A stretch of DNA of 64,000 nt, from contig CM026398.1 of the NCBI GenBank assembly GCA_014843695.1, positions 20,874,061 through 20,938,060 on the forward strand, given 5' to 3'. Both the position numbers and the translations under genes were made by a program. Of this stretch, positions 61,001 to 64,000 are shown piece after piece; position 1 is the stretch's first letter, and each line of letters opens with the position of its first letter. This DNA comes from Archivesica marissinica. Lineage: Eukaryota; Mollusca; Bivalvia; Venerida; Vesicomyidae. The notes under the pieces are model-generated. The model was not told the origin of the DNA and searched no databases. It was given only the letters and a program-made list of their open reading frames with translations.

Positions 61001-63625
61001 AATGTAGTTCATACCTCAATTGAAACTATTAACTCGCGATTCATTCCTTAATTGGATCCTATACCGCATCTCTAGAATTCATTTTGAGTGTAGAATGTAT
61101 TGTAGTGGGGCAGAAGATGCAACTTTGGTGATATTTCATATAGAATGACCTCCAATATGCTAACTTTTGTAGAGTTTGCAATGCAGAGCGAGATAATCAA
61201 GACTAATTGATTTTGAACTTACATGCCTCTGTCATTTACTAAAGTTGCTAAGCAACAAATAATTACTTCTATATTACTATGAGGTTATGCATCCATCAGT
61301 CAGTGGAGTTGTGTAATTGTGATTGATGTTTGTATCTTGCAGCTGCAACAATGCCAGGACCGCATGCTGGAGTTAGAGAAAGATTTGGAGAACCCAAATG
61401 ATGAGAAACGAGTCCGCTTTCTAGAGGGCAAAGATCTCCCTCCTGCAGAAATGCATGAAAAAATTGAAAATGTAAGTTTTATATTACATTGTACGATTTA
61501 TTTTATAAAATGGAACCACTGCCTTATTGTTGGTTGTAACTAATTGGGTGTACGTATTAAATAGAATCACTGCTTTATTGTTGCTTGCAGTTAAGGTTTT
61601 GAAATATCTTGGCACAGATGTTTCACTTATTCAGTCAGGTCAAGGTAAAATGTCGTATGATCATAACTCTTGTTTTGCTCAAGTAGTTTTGAACTAGTGA
61701 AAATCAGACTATATGTACGCGTGTCATCCTCCATTTAATCATAATAATATTAAAATAGTCTTTCAGCTGGGACTATAAACCGGTGTCTTATGTATCTGTA
61801 CAGTATTCAGCTGGGACTATAAACCGGTGTCTTATGTATCTGTACAGTATTCAGCTGGGACTATAAACCGGTGTCTTATGTATCTGTACAGTATTCAGCT
61901 GGGACTATAAACCGATGTCTTATGTATCTGTACAGTATTCAGCTGGGACTATAAACCGGTGTCTTATGTATCTGTACAGTGTTCAGCTGGGACTATACAC
62001 CGGTGTCTTATGTATCTGTACAGTGTTCAGCTGGGACTATAAACCGATGTCTTATGTATCTGTACAGTATTCAGCTGGGACTATAAACCAGTGTCTTATG
62101 AATCTGTACAGTGTTCAGCTGGGACTATAAACCGGTGTCTTATGTATCTGTACAGTGTTCAGCTGGGACTATAAACCGGTGTCTTATGTATCTGTACAGT
62201 GTTCAGCTGGGACTATAAACCGGTGTCTTATGTATCTGTACAGTGTTCAGCTGGGACTATACACCGGTGTCTTATGTATCTGTACAGTATTCAGCTGGGA
62301 CTATAAACCGGTGTCTTATGTATCTGTACAGTGTTCAGCTGGGACTATAAACCGGTGTCTTATGTATCTGTACAGTATTCAGCTGGGACTATAAACCGGT
62401 GTCTTATGTATCTGTACAGTGTTCAGCTGGGACTATAAACCGGTGTCTTATGTATCTGTACAGTGTTCAGCTGGGACTATAAACCGGTGTCTTATGTATC
62501 TGTACAGTGTTCAGCTGGGACTATAAACCGGTGTCTTATGTATCTGTACAGTGTTCAGCTGGGACTATAAACCGGTGTCTTATGTATCTGTACAGTGTTC
62601 AGCTGGGACTATAAACCGGTGTCTTATGTATCTGTACAGTGTTCAGCTGGGACTATAAACCGGTGTCTTATGTATCTATACAGTGTTCAGCTGGGACTAT
62701 AAACCGGTGTCTTATGTATCTGTACAGTGTTCAGCTGGGACTATAAACCGGTGTCTTATGTATCTGTACAGTATTCAGCTGGGACTATAAACCGGTGTCT
62801 TATGTATCTGTACAGTGTTCCATGTAGATTTCAAGACTGACATTGACCTACTTTTTTGTTTTTGAAGCTACAGTCATGAAATTTGGATCACATGTTCACT
62901 TTTAATATTGACTTTAATTACCGTGATCATGACCGTTTGACCTATTTTCTTGTTTTTGAAGCAACAGACATGAAATTTGGACCATGTGTACAGATTTGCA
63001 AATAAAGTACAATATTTACCTTAGATGAGATTGCCCAGGATTTTTTTACCTACTTCTTGATTTTTAAGCTCGGAAGATGAAATCTAGATCCTGTTGATAG
63101 TTTGGACATTGATTTCAATGTTGAAACTGCTTCCAAACATACATAGCCATATATAGGAAATCCTTTCCATTCTTGTCTAAATGAAACTTCTTCTGGGTTA
63201 ATAAATTAATAAGTGGACTGTTTTATTCACGTGAGAGATTTAGGGCCATCATGGACCTCTCGTATTATATGTCAGATCGAGGTTTGCAGACACTTTCATC
63301 AATGTAAATGGTTTCTACATTTTTTATTTATATTACTTGTCAGCTGGAGACTCGATTGGCTGAAAAAGAGGAACAGCTACTGGAGAAAGACTTGGTATTT
63401 GACTCGTATTAGAGTCTGCAAACCTCGATCTGACATATTTCATCAATGTAAATGGTTTCTACATTTATGATTTATATTACTTGTCAGCTGGAGACTCGAT
63501 TGGCTGAAAAAGAGGAACAGCTACTGGAGAAAGACTTGGTGTTTGAACAGGTCAACCGCCTGGCAGGGCGAGTCAGAAATAAAGCAATGACTGGGAAAGA
63601 TGACACACTAGACCTGGCTAAAAAG
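36990..63625 (+). CDS. CCDC146: CCDC146, coiled-coil ciliary/centriolar protein (15 exons, partial at both ends)
   Basis: Fifteen exons with consistent GT-AG sites and phases encode 753 codons without a stop: 36990-37072, 40030-40239, 42259-42316, 44061-44237, 46201-46274, 49946-50173, 52105-52387, 53433-53558, 55403-55536, 57284-57448, 58119-58343, 58837-58901, 60364-60527, 61343-61471, 63488-63625. The product is almost entirely charged heptad coiled coil. Recognition rests on conserved blocks in the same order as vertebrate CCDC146: KADNFP...QLLKYNNE, SLPKDDGTL, FAKLYDVIKNERNK, RYDKAITHRNE, CTFYEKVSIQ, RVRFLEGKDLP and EKEEQLLEKDLVFEQVNRL. Vertebrate CCDC146 is about 950 residues, so roughly 50 N-terminal and 140 C-terminal residues are missing. 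Family members (Chlamydomonas MBO2) associate with axonemal or centriolar microtubules; loss in mammals impairs the sperm flagellum. Introns are swollen by minisatellites and SINEs. Confidence 0.93.
37085..38850. repeat. Minisatellite, 45-bp unit, CCDC146 intron 1
   Basis: About 39 copies of a unit with ATAGAATAACCTACATGTAC and CACACGCAGGTCAATTA, starting about 15-20 bases after the exon 1 donor. Its length, divisible by 3, gives repetitive open frames that are not coding. Confidence 0.96.
38851..39355. other. Unique middle of CCDC146 intron 1
   Basis: AT-rich DNA with no recognised feature. Confidence 0.4.
39356..40018. repeat. Minisatellite, 92-bp unit, CCDC146 intron 1
   Basis: About seven copies of a unit with GCTGTCTGTCCATACTTGCG and CATACGTATGCCAGCC. 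The last copy ends about 12 bases before the exon 2 acceptor. Confidence 0.95.
40030..40239 (+). CDS. CCDC146: CCDC146 visible exon 2
   Basis: TRESESQLLTQAK through KADNFPDGSNTEVSKMRQQL and EYQME. The acceptor is GTATCTCTTCAG, directly after a 92-bp minisatellite; the donor is GTGAGT. Confidence 0.94.
40393..40690 (-). mobile_element. SINE family III copy
   Basis: Reverse complement of the 23329-23612 family: AGAGGAGACTCTGG-type body, ACGTGCACGGTGTACAGCAC, AGTCCCATCTGAT and the tRNA-like head GGATCGAACCTGCGATCCC...GTCCAGCGTGTTACCAC (read on the plus strand). Confidence 0.8.
40983..41158 (-). mobile_element. SINE family I, 5'-truncated
   Basis: Reverse-oriented tail and body (ATTTATTTTAGCTCAATTGCG, TCATTCCTGATGGAATCC, CTAAGGGCACAATTG). 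The tRNA-like head is missing. Confidence 0.85.
41386..41845. mobile_element. hAT-like non-autonomous element with 8-bp target duplication
   Basis: Terminal inverted repeats TAGGGATGTTACCGAATA and (inverted) TAGGGATGGGACCGAATA bound a 460-bp element flanked on both sides by ATATTTAT. An 8-bp duplication and TAG-starting ends fit hAT elements. TTCGAATA motifs cluster at both ends. The internal minus-strand frame at 41521-41709 has CTKCQDARG- and CTKSKHP-like Cys/His spacing that might be a relic of a zinc-finger region, which is weak. Confidence 0.8.
41871..42118 (+). mobile_element. SINE family II copy
   Basis: tRNA-like head GCAGTGGTTAGCTCGCTCGC and GGGTTCGATCCTCGGACC; body AGTATGTGAGATGGTACGG and GGTCGCCAGATCG; tail GAGAGTGATTAATGTAAGTTG...GTAAAATAAATAAAGT. 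Confidence 0.85.
42259..42316 (+). CDS. CCDC146: CCDC146 visible exon 3 (58 nt)
   Basis: Encodes SSEERKLMEREYARMPKAG. The acceptor is TATTTATAG and the donor is GTATGT. The phase fits exons 2 and 4 exactly. Confidence 0.88.
42340..43255. repeat. Minisatellite, 50-bp unit, CCDC146 intron 3
   Basis: About 18 copies of a unit with GGATCTACACCGCTTGTTCC and CATGTCAGCCATGTATAT, beginning about 25 bases past the exon 3 donor. Confidence 0.95.
43368..43530 (-). mobile_element. SINE family V copy, partial
   Basis: CAGCTTAGGTCATATGGCAAC, CCAGCTGTTATTGGCGGAGG and CACAAGCCAGCTGG are the inverted body of the copy at 45351-45572. Confidence 0.65.
43556..43762 (-). mobile_element. SINE family IV copy, diverged
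   Basis: CCTGGGCAGGCTCCAACGG, AAGAAACTGCCAACGTTTTC and the head GGGGCTCGAACCCATGACCA...CTTAACCACTCGACCATGG (plus strand), as in the three closer copies at 45031, 47758 and 49590. Confidence 0.75.
43793..43985 (-). mobile_element. SINE family II copy
   Basis: Reverse orientation: TAAACTTTATTTATAATACAACG tail (in part), GGAAACCGGAGTACCC, CACCTGTCCGATCTGG and the head GAGGATCGAACCCGGGTTGC. Confidence 0.75.
44061..44237 (+). CDS. CCDC146: CCDC146 visible exon 4
   Basis: 59 codons of heptad coiled coil (EIEKKVKELQQACDDMKKEI onward). The acceptor is TTTGACTTTCAG and the donor is GTTTGT. Confidence 0.93.
44262..44510. mobile_element. MITE, same family as 23676-23892
   Basis: It shares ATTCTGGATACCATTCAAAC, GTTCAGGCTCTATGCTGTTT and the right end TCCAGAATGAAATGGGTTAA. 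The left terminal repeat has decayed. Confidence 0.75.
44619..44734. mobile_element. Palindromic element (hairpin)
   Basis: GATATAAGC...CGATCCAATATGTAAAATATTGG on the left pairs with CCAATATTTTACATATTGGATC...GCTTATATC on the right, around a GC-rich loop. No open frame is present. Confidence 0.6.
44735..45030. other. Unique part of CCDC146 intron 4
   Basis: AT-rich DNA with no recognised feature. Confidence 0.35.
45031..45288 (-). mobile_element. SINE family IV copy
   Basis: Full reverse copy: TTTACGCCTGCATCAGCACC, ATATCGCCGGCGGGCAGTTT, CAACCTCCGTAAGAAACTGC and the tRNA-like head GGGGCTCGAACCCGTGACC...CCTTAACCACTCGACCACGG. The head resembles a leucine-type tRNA (long variable-arm spacing). 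Confidence 0.82.
45351..45572 (+). mobile_element. SINE family V copy
   Basis: The tRNA-like head has GTGGCCGAGCGGTTACGG and AGATTCAAATCCTTCCGG with a G-run of ten. The body has AATCTATCCAGCTGGCTTGT and ACCAATAACAGCTGG. Confidence 0.75.
45620..46190. repeat. Minisatellite, 57-bp unit, CCDC146 intron 4
   Basis: About 10 copies of a unit with TTTCAAGGGGATTTGGCTGG and TCAGTTCAGTATTTAGACAT. It ends about 10 bases before exon 5. The unit's GTGTTTATTTTCAAGGGGATTT resembles the exon 5 acceptor GTGTTTATTTACAG and first bases GGGGATTT. Confidence 0.95.
46201..46274 (+). CDS. CCDC146: CCDC146 visible exon 5
   Basis: GDLVQVNNFPNQIAKEADKL then SRKKK. The acceptor is GTTTATTTACAG and the donor is GTAAGA. 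Upstream minisatellite units resemble its acceptor and first bases. Confidence 0.9.
46275..46632. other. Unique start of CCDC146 intron 5
   Basis: AT-rich DNA with no recognised feature. Confidence 0.35.
46633..46790 (-). mobile_element. SINE family II, truncated
   Basis: Reverse tail and body (ACAACGATTGCGAAGCAAGT, GGAAACCGGAGTACCCGGAG). The head is missing. A full copy in the opposite orientation follows at 46806. Confidence 0.8.
46806..47055 (+). mobile_element. SINE family II, full-length reference copy
   Basis: Head GGCTGTCCGATTAGCGCAGT and GGGTTCGATCCTCGGACA; body GGTCGCCAGATCGGACAGG and TCCTCCCACATGAATGACC; tail GAGAGTGATTAATATAAGTTG...CAATCGTTGTAAAATAAATAAAG. Confidence 0.88.
47056..47757. 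other. Unique part of CCDC146 intron 5
   Basis: AT-rich, about 700 bases; no exon, RNA or repeat recognised. Confidence 0.4.
47758..48020 (-). mobile_element. SINE family IV copy
   Basis: Nearly identical to the copies at 45031 and 49590 (TTTACGCCTGCATCAGCACC to CGACCACGGAGGCGGA). Confidence 0.82.
48037..48221. mobile_element. Palindromic repeat, CAGCCAGCC family
   Basis: ACAGTAAAACCTATCTTAGG at the left and CACTAACACAGGTCTGACTG at the right are imperfect inverted ends. The internal CAGCCAGCC and GGCTGCTTA motifs recur at 59618-59720 and 24650. Confidence 0.6.
48222..48809. other. Unique part of CCDC146 intron 5 with a CCGT-rich patch
   Basis: 48690-48740 is a short run of CCGTCCGTCCACC-type repeats. 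Otherwise no feature is recognised. Confidence 0.45.
48810..48968. mobile_element. 159-bp MITE, deletion derivative of the 16603-17283 element
   Basis: Ends TAGCCTGGGAACAGGC and (inverted) TAGCCTGGGTTCCAGTC. Flanks GGTTAGGGG and GGTTACGGG differ at one of nine bases. It carries the terminal sequences of the 681-bp element in inverted orientation and lacks its middle. Confidence 0.75.
48969..49209. other. Unique part of CCDC146 intron 5
   Basis: No feature is recognised. Confidence 0.35.
49210..49380 (+). mobile_element. SINE family I, 5'-truncated
   Basis: Begins inside the B box (AGTTCGAGCCCTGCTGGAGC), then GTGCCCTTAGGCAAGG and the usual tail AGGCTAAAATAAATTTG. Confidence 0.82.
49590..49849 (-). 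mobile_element. SINE family IV copy
   Basis: Third near-identical reverse copy in this gene, about 95 bases upstream of exon 6. Confidence 0.82.
49946..50173 (+). CDS. CCDC146: CCDC146 visible exon 6
   Basis: ELNNVLGELDRDYQDMLAQK through AKDREAVLMGDR. The acceptor is TTTCTTTCACAG and the donor is GTGAGT. The last ~20 bases and the donor are repeated dozens of times downstream. Use of a later donor would give AGG TGA, an immediate stop, so the first donor is the productive one. Confidence 0.94.
50154..52076. repeat. Minisatellite built from the CCDC146 exon 6 3' end plus donor
   Basis: The array starts inside exon 6. Its 29-bp unit is GAGGCTGTATTAATGGGAGA plus TAGGTGAGT: the last ~22 exon bases and the splice donor. 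Further in, a 48-bp unit alternates, adding ACAACATGCTAAATGTAGT, and the donor changes to AAGTGGG or ATGTGG. About 55 copies. Confidence 0.95.
52105..52387 (+). CDS. CCDC146: CCDC146 visible exon 7
   Basis: 94 codons, including ATLDLNLRHIH, LREKDRDIRNLKKGDLHLRV and DSLPKDDGTLLKKREELQKE, the best conserved part. The acceptor is TGTTTTTGATAG and the donor is GTATAC. Confidence 0.95.
52425..52640 (+). mobile_element. SINE family II copy
   Basis: AGCGCAGTGGTTAGCTCGCT, GGGTTCGATCCTCGGACC, GGTCGCCAGATCGGACAG and the tail GTGATTAATATAAGTTGTTAG. Its 3' end is replaced by the start of a 56-bp minisatellite. Confidence 0.82.
52638..53365. repeat. Minisatellite, 56-bp unit, CCDC146 intron 7
   Basis: About 13 copies of a unit with CCTGTGGTTTATGAACTATT and GACTAGACTAGATTCAATTCC. 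Two sub-types (GAACTATTGTG and GTGCTATGGTG) form separate blocks. Confidence 0.95.
53433..53558 (+). CDS. CCDC146: CCDC146 visible exon 8
   Basis: NSLTAVEHVKLEASAAEEQN onward, 42 codons, phase 0 on both sides. The acceptor is GAACTTGCAG and the donor is GTAATG. Confidence 0.93.
53616..53785 (+). mobile_element. SINE family I, 5'-truncated
   Basis: Body and tail only (GTGCCCTTAGGCAAGGCA, GGCGATGGATTCCACCAGG, CAATCAAGCTAAAATAAATT). Confidence 0.83.
53867..54150. mobile_element. Diverged MITE of the 23676 family with an internal duplication
   Basis: It shares TTTTTGCAAACAGCATAGAG and GCTCTATGTTGTTTGCTATT with that family. A ~73-bp segment beginning CTATGTTGTTTGCTATTC occurs twice in tandem (about 53960 and 54033). 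Confidence 0.65.
54151..54590. other. Unique part of CCDC146 intron 8
   Basis: AT-rich DNA with no recognised feature. Confidence 0.35.
54590..54662. repeat. Short 15-bp tandem repeat
   Basis: Five copies of CCAAATACTCACTCA. Confidence 0.93.
54797..55072 (-). mobile_element. SINE family III copy
   Basis: TTATTGTCGCTACCGGTTGC, TCTCCTCTGGTTCTTTTACG, AAAGTCCCATCTGAAAGACT and the head ATCAAACCTGCGATCCC...CCAGCGTGTTACCACTGG, as in 40393-40690. Confidence 0.8.
55073..55402. other. Unique end of CCDC146 intron 8
   Basis: No feature is recognised up to the exon 9 acceptor. Confidence 0.35.
55403..55536 (+). CDS. CCDC146: CCDC146 visible exon 9
   Basis: ADEREQKARDFMRAEMRYHK onward, ending KEMQIK. 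The acceptor is GTGTATTTAAAG and the donor is GTAAGT. The 31-bp minisatellite starts about 15 bases past the donor. Confidence 0.94.
55551..57236. repeat. Minisatellite, 31-bp unit with 8-bp sub-repeats, CCDC146 intron 9
   Basis: About 48 copies of GTAATAATACATAGAGGATG plus TCTGTCTCTCT. The left copies carry extra CTGTCTCT sub-repeats and the right copies carry a GGGGTG insertion. It fills nearly the whole intron. Minus-strand open frames of up to 645 codons are artefacts. Confidence 0.96.
57284..57448 (+). CDS. CCDC146: CCDC146 visible exon 10
   Basis: LKDFAKLYDVIKNERNKCVN, a near-invariant CCDC146 block, then IKILQNEIEIQRTAVTQKDR. The acceptor is AAATTTTGCAG and the donor is GTACAG. Confidence 0.96.
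57458..58075. repeat. CAT-rich degenerate repeat, CCDC146 intron 10
   Basis: Degenerate CATCATTATCATCACCATGAC tandem DNA (core of about 18 bases), beginning about 10 bases past the exon 10 donor and filling most of the intron. Confidence 0.9.
58119..58343 (+). CDS. CCDC146: CCDC146 visible exon 11
   Basis: YLQKQRLKHMNSIVMRDGLR through KLKSRYDKAITHRNER. The acceptor is TTTCCTTCCAG and the donor is GTTTGT. The last 35 bases with the donor are repeated six more times downstream. Confidence 0.94.
58309..58736. repeat. 63-bp tandem repeat containing the CCDC146 exon 11 end and donor
   Basis: Seven copies (from about 58309, 58372, 58435, 58498, 58561, 58624 and 58688). The first is the genuine last 35 bases of exon 11 plus the donor GTTTGT; six more follow. 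Each repeats GATACGACAAGGCAATAAC and GAAATGAAAGGTTTGTC plus ~25 intron bases. Confidence 0.95.
58837..58901 (+). CDS. CCDC146: CCDC146 visible exon 12 (65 nt)
   Basis: SIKLIERDEEVCTFYEKVSIQ. The acceptor is GTTCTTACAG and the donor is GTATGT. The reading frame stays open past the donor for about 225 codons of minisatellite. Confidence 0.93.
58955..59582. repeat. Minisatellite, 27-bp unit, CCDC146 intron 12
   Basis: About 23 copies of CTTCCCCTCTCGGTTACAGC plus CTCATAG. In the frame of exon 12 it encodes a 9-residue repeat, IASPLGYSL, with no stop until the end of the array. Confidence 0.95.
59618..59720. mobile_element. Palindromic repeat, CAGCCAGCC family
   Basis: ACTGTCAAACCTGTCTTAAG and CACAGGTTTGACAGT are inverted ends, with CAGCCAGCC and GGTTGGCTG in the arms. 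Related to 48037-48221. Confidence 0.65.
59722..60330. repeat. Minisatellite, ~60-65-bp then ~50-bp unit, CCDC146 intron 12
   Basis: The left part has about six units with TGATTTGTATCACATCAGAT and GATACGGGGCTGGATAGTAA. From about 60110 a shorter unit follows with TAATATAATACGAGCCAG and GATGGGTACGTCTG. The units share ATCAGATGATACGG with the start of exon 13. Confidence 0.92.
60364..60527 (+). CDS. CCDC146: CCDC146 visible exon 13
   Basis: QMIRNGNVELQAREEEIRFI through NLEGELVTLQIQ. The acceptor is TTATATGTAG and the donor is GTTGTC. The first bases, ATCAGATGATACGG, also occur in every unit of the upstream minisatellite. Confidence 0.94.
60528..61342. other. CCDC146 intron 13, with a palindromic element at 60900-61044
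   Basis: 60900-60958 (ATGAATCATGAGTTAATAG, GGTATGAACTACATTGGG) pairs with 60981-61044 (CCCAATGTAGTTCATACC, CTATTAACTCGCGATTCAT) around a CTTCGG-containing loop. The rest of the intron is unique. Confidence 0.65.
61343..61471 (+). CDS. CCDC146: CCDC146 visible exon 14
   Basis: LQQCQDRMLELEKDLENPND then RVRFLEGKDLPPAEMHEKIE, a strongly conserved block. The acceptor is GTATCTTGCAG and the donor is GTAAGT. Confidence 0.95.
61768..62822. repeat. Minisatellite, 44-bp unit, CCDC146 intron 14
   Basis: About 24 copies of a unit with CTGGGACTATAAACCGGTGT and ATGTATCTGTACAGTGTTCAG, with few variants, which suggests recent expansion. Confidence 0.96.
62823..63255. other. Unique part of CCDC146 intron 14
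   Basis: TTTTTGAAGC and ATGAAATTTGGA occur in two diverged neighbouring segments (about 62860 and 62955). No gene is recognised. Confidence 0.45.
63344..63412 (+). pseudogene. CCDC146: Partial duplicate of CCDC146 exon 15
   Basis: It carries the same acceptor (TACTTGTCAG) and the first 58 or so bases of exon 15 (LETRLAEKEEQLLEKDLVF), then diverges to DSY and a TAG stop. It has no donor. Splicing into it would truncate the protein, so the intact copy at 63488 is taken as the real exon. Confidence 0.88.
63488..63625 (+). CDS. CCDC146: CCDC146 visible exon 15 (last in window)
   Basis: LETRLAEKEEQLLEKDLVFE then QVNRLAGRVRNKAMTGKDDT and LDLAKK. The acceptor is TACTTGTCAG and the donor is GTAAAC. 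The gene continues past the right edge. Confidence 0.95.
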
Positions 63626-63679
63626 GTAAACCTTTAAAAATTATCATACATATCGTATATTATATGTTATGAACATTGA

Positions 63680-64000
63680 AAGTATGTCCCTTGTTTACGA
63701 TGGGAATGATGCCTGTCTGGGTACGTACCTTTATTTATGATGGGAATGATGCCTGTCTGGGTACGTACCTTTATTTATGATGGGAATGATGCCTGTCTGG
63801 GTACATCCCTTTATTTATGATGGGAATAATGCCAGTCAGGGTACATCCCTTTATTTATGATGGGAATAATGCCAGTCAGGGTACATCCCTTTATTTATGA
63901 TGGGAATGATGCCTGTCTAGGTACGTCCCTTTATTTATGATGGGAATGATGCCTGTCTAGGTACGTCCCTTTATTTATGATGGGAATGATACCTGTCTGG
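63680..64000. repeat. Minisatellite, 40-bp unit, CCDC146 intron 15
   Basis: At least eight copies of a unit with TTTATTTATGATGGGAATGA and GCCTGTCTGGGTACG, starting about 50 bases past the exon 15 donor and cut by the window edge. Confidence 0.94.

Noticed and set aside
63344..63412. An alternative functional CCDC146 exon 15
   Set aside because: It has the acceptor but no donor, and reaches a TAG after DSY. The second copy is complete and in frame.

Overview
The window is animal nuclear DNA, probably from a lophotrochozoan and perhaps a bivalve. The basis is split, intron-rich genes with GT-AG junctions, an axonemal/centriolar coiled-coil gene (CCDC146), several tRNA-headed SINE families and very many minisatellites. 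The species cannot be named from the sequence. No bacterial operons, rRNA genes or CRISPR arrays are present, and most long open frames are translations of stop-free tandem repeats.

Layout. 1-8200 is a near-continuous series of minisatellites (units of about 53, 35, 28, 30, 29/31 and 37 bp) with short unique spacers. 8223-9449 (minus) is one large exon of an unrecognised single-pass membrane protein. 9636-16545 holds two long minisatellites, a 1000-N gap and a palindromic insertion. 17725-34022 (minus) is a complete nine-exon gene, rebuilt here from splice sites and reading phase, for a 377-residue DyP-type haem peroxidase with a mitochondrial-type presequence and a membrane anchor. 34390-36750 holds duplicated DNA, a second 1000-N gap and two minisatellites. 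36990 to the right edge (plus) holds 15 consecutive coding exons of CCDC146 (753 codons, phases all matching); its first exon(s) and its C-terminus lie in the gap or outside the window.

The two recognisable genes are head to head. The peroxidase would act on hydrogen peroxide with a haem cofactor, probably in mitochondria. CCDC146 is a ciliary/centriolar and sperm-flagellum coiled-coil protein. Nothing in the sequence links the two functionally.

The most unusual structure is how the introns grew. Most introns of both genes contain a private minisatellite, often within a few tens of bases of an exon edge. In several cases the repeat unit contains the exon edge itself with its splice site: the CCDC146 exon 6 donor, exon 11 donor, exon 13 acceptor and exon 5 acceptor, and the acceptor tract of peroxidase exon 7. 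CCDC146 exon 15 is partly duplicated with an inverted segment. SINEs, MITE-like elements and one hAT-like element with an 8-bp target duplication fill the other introns.
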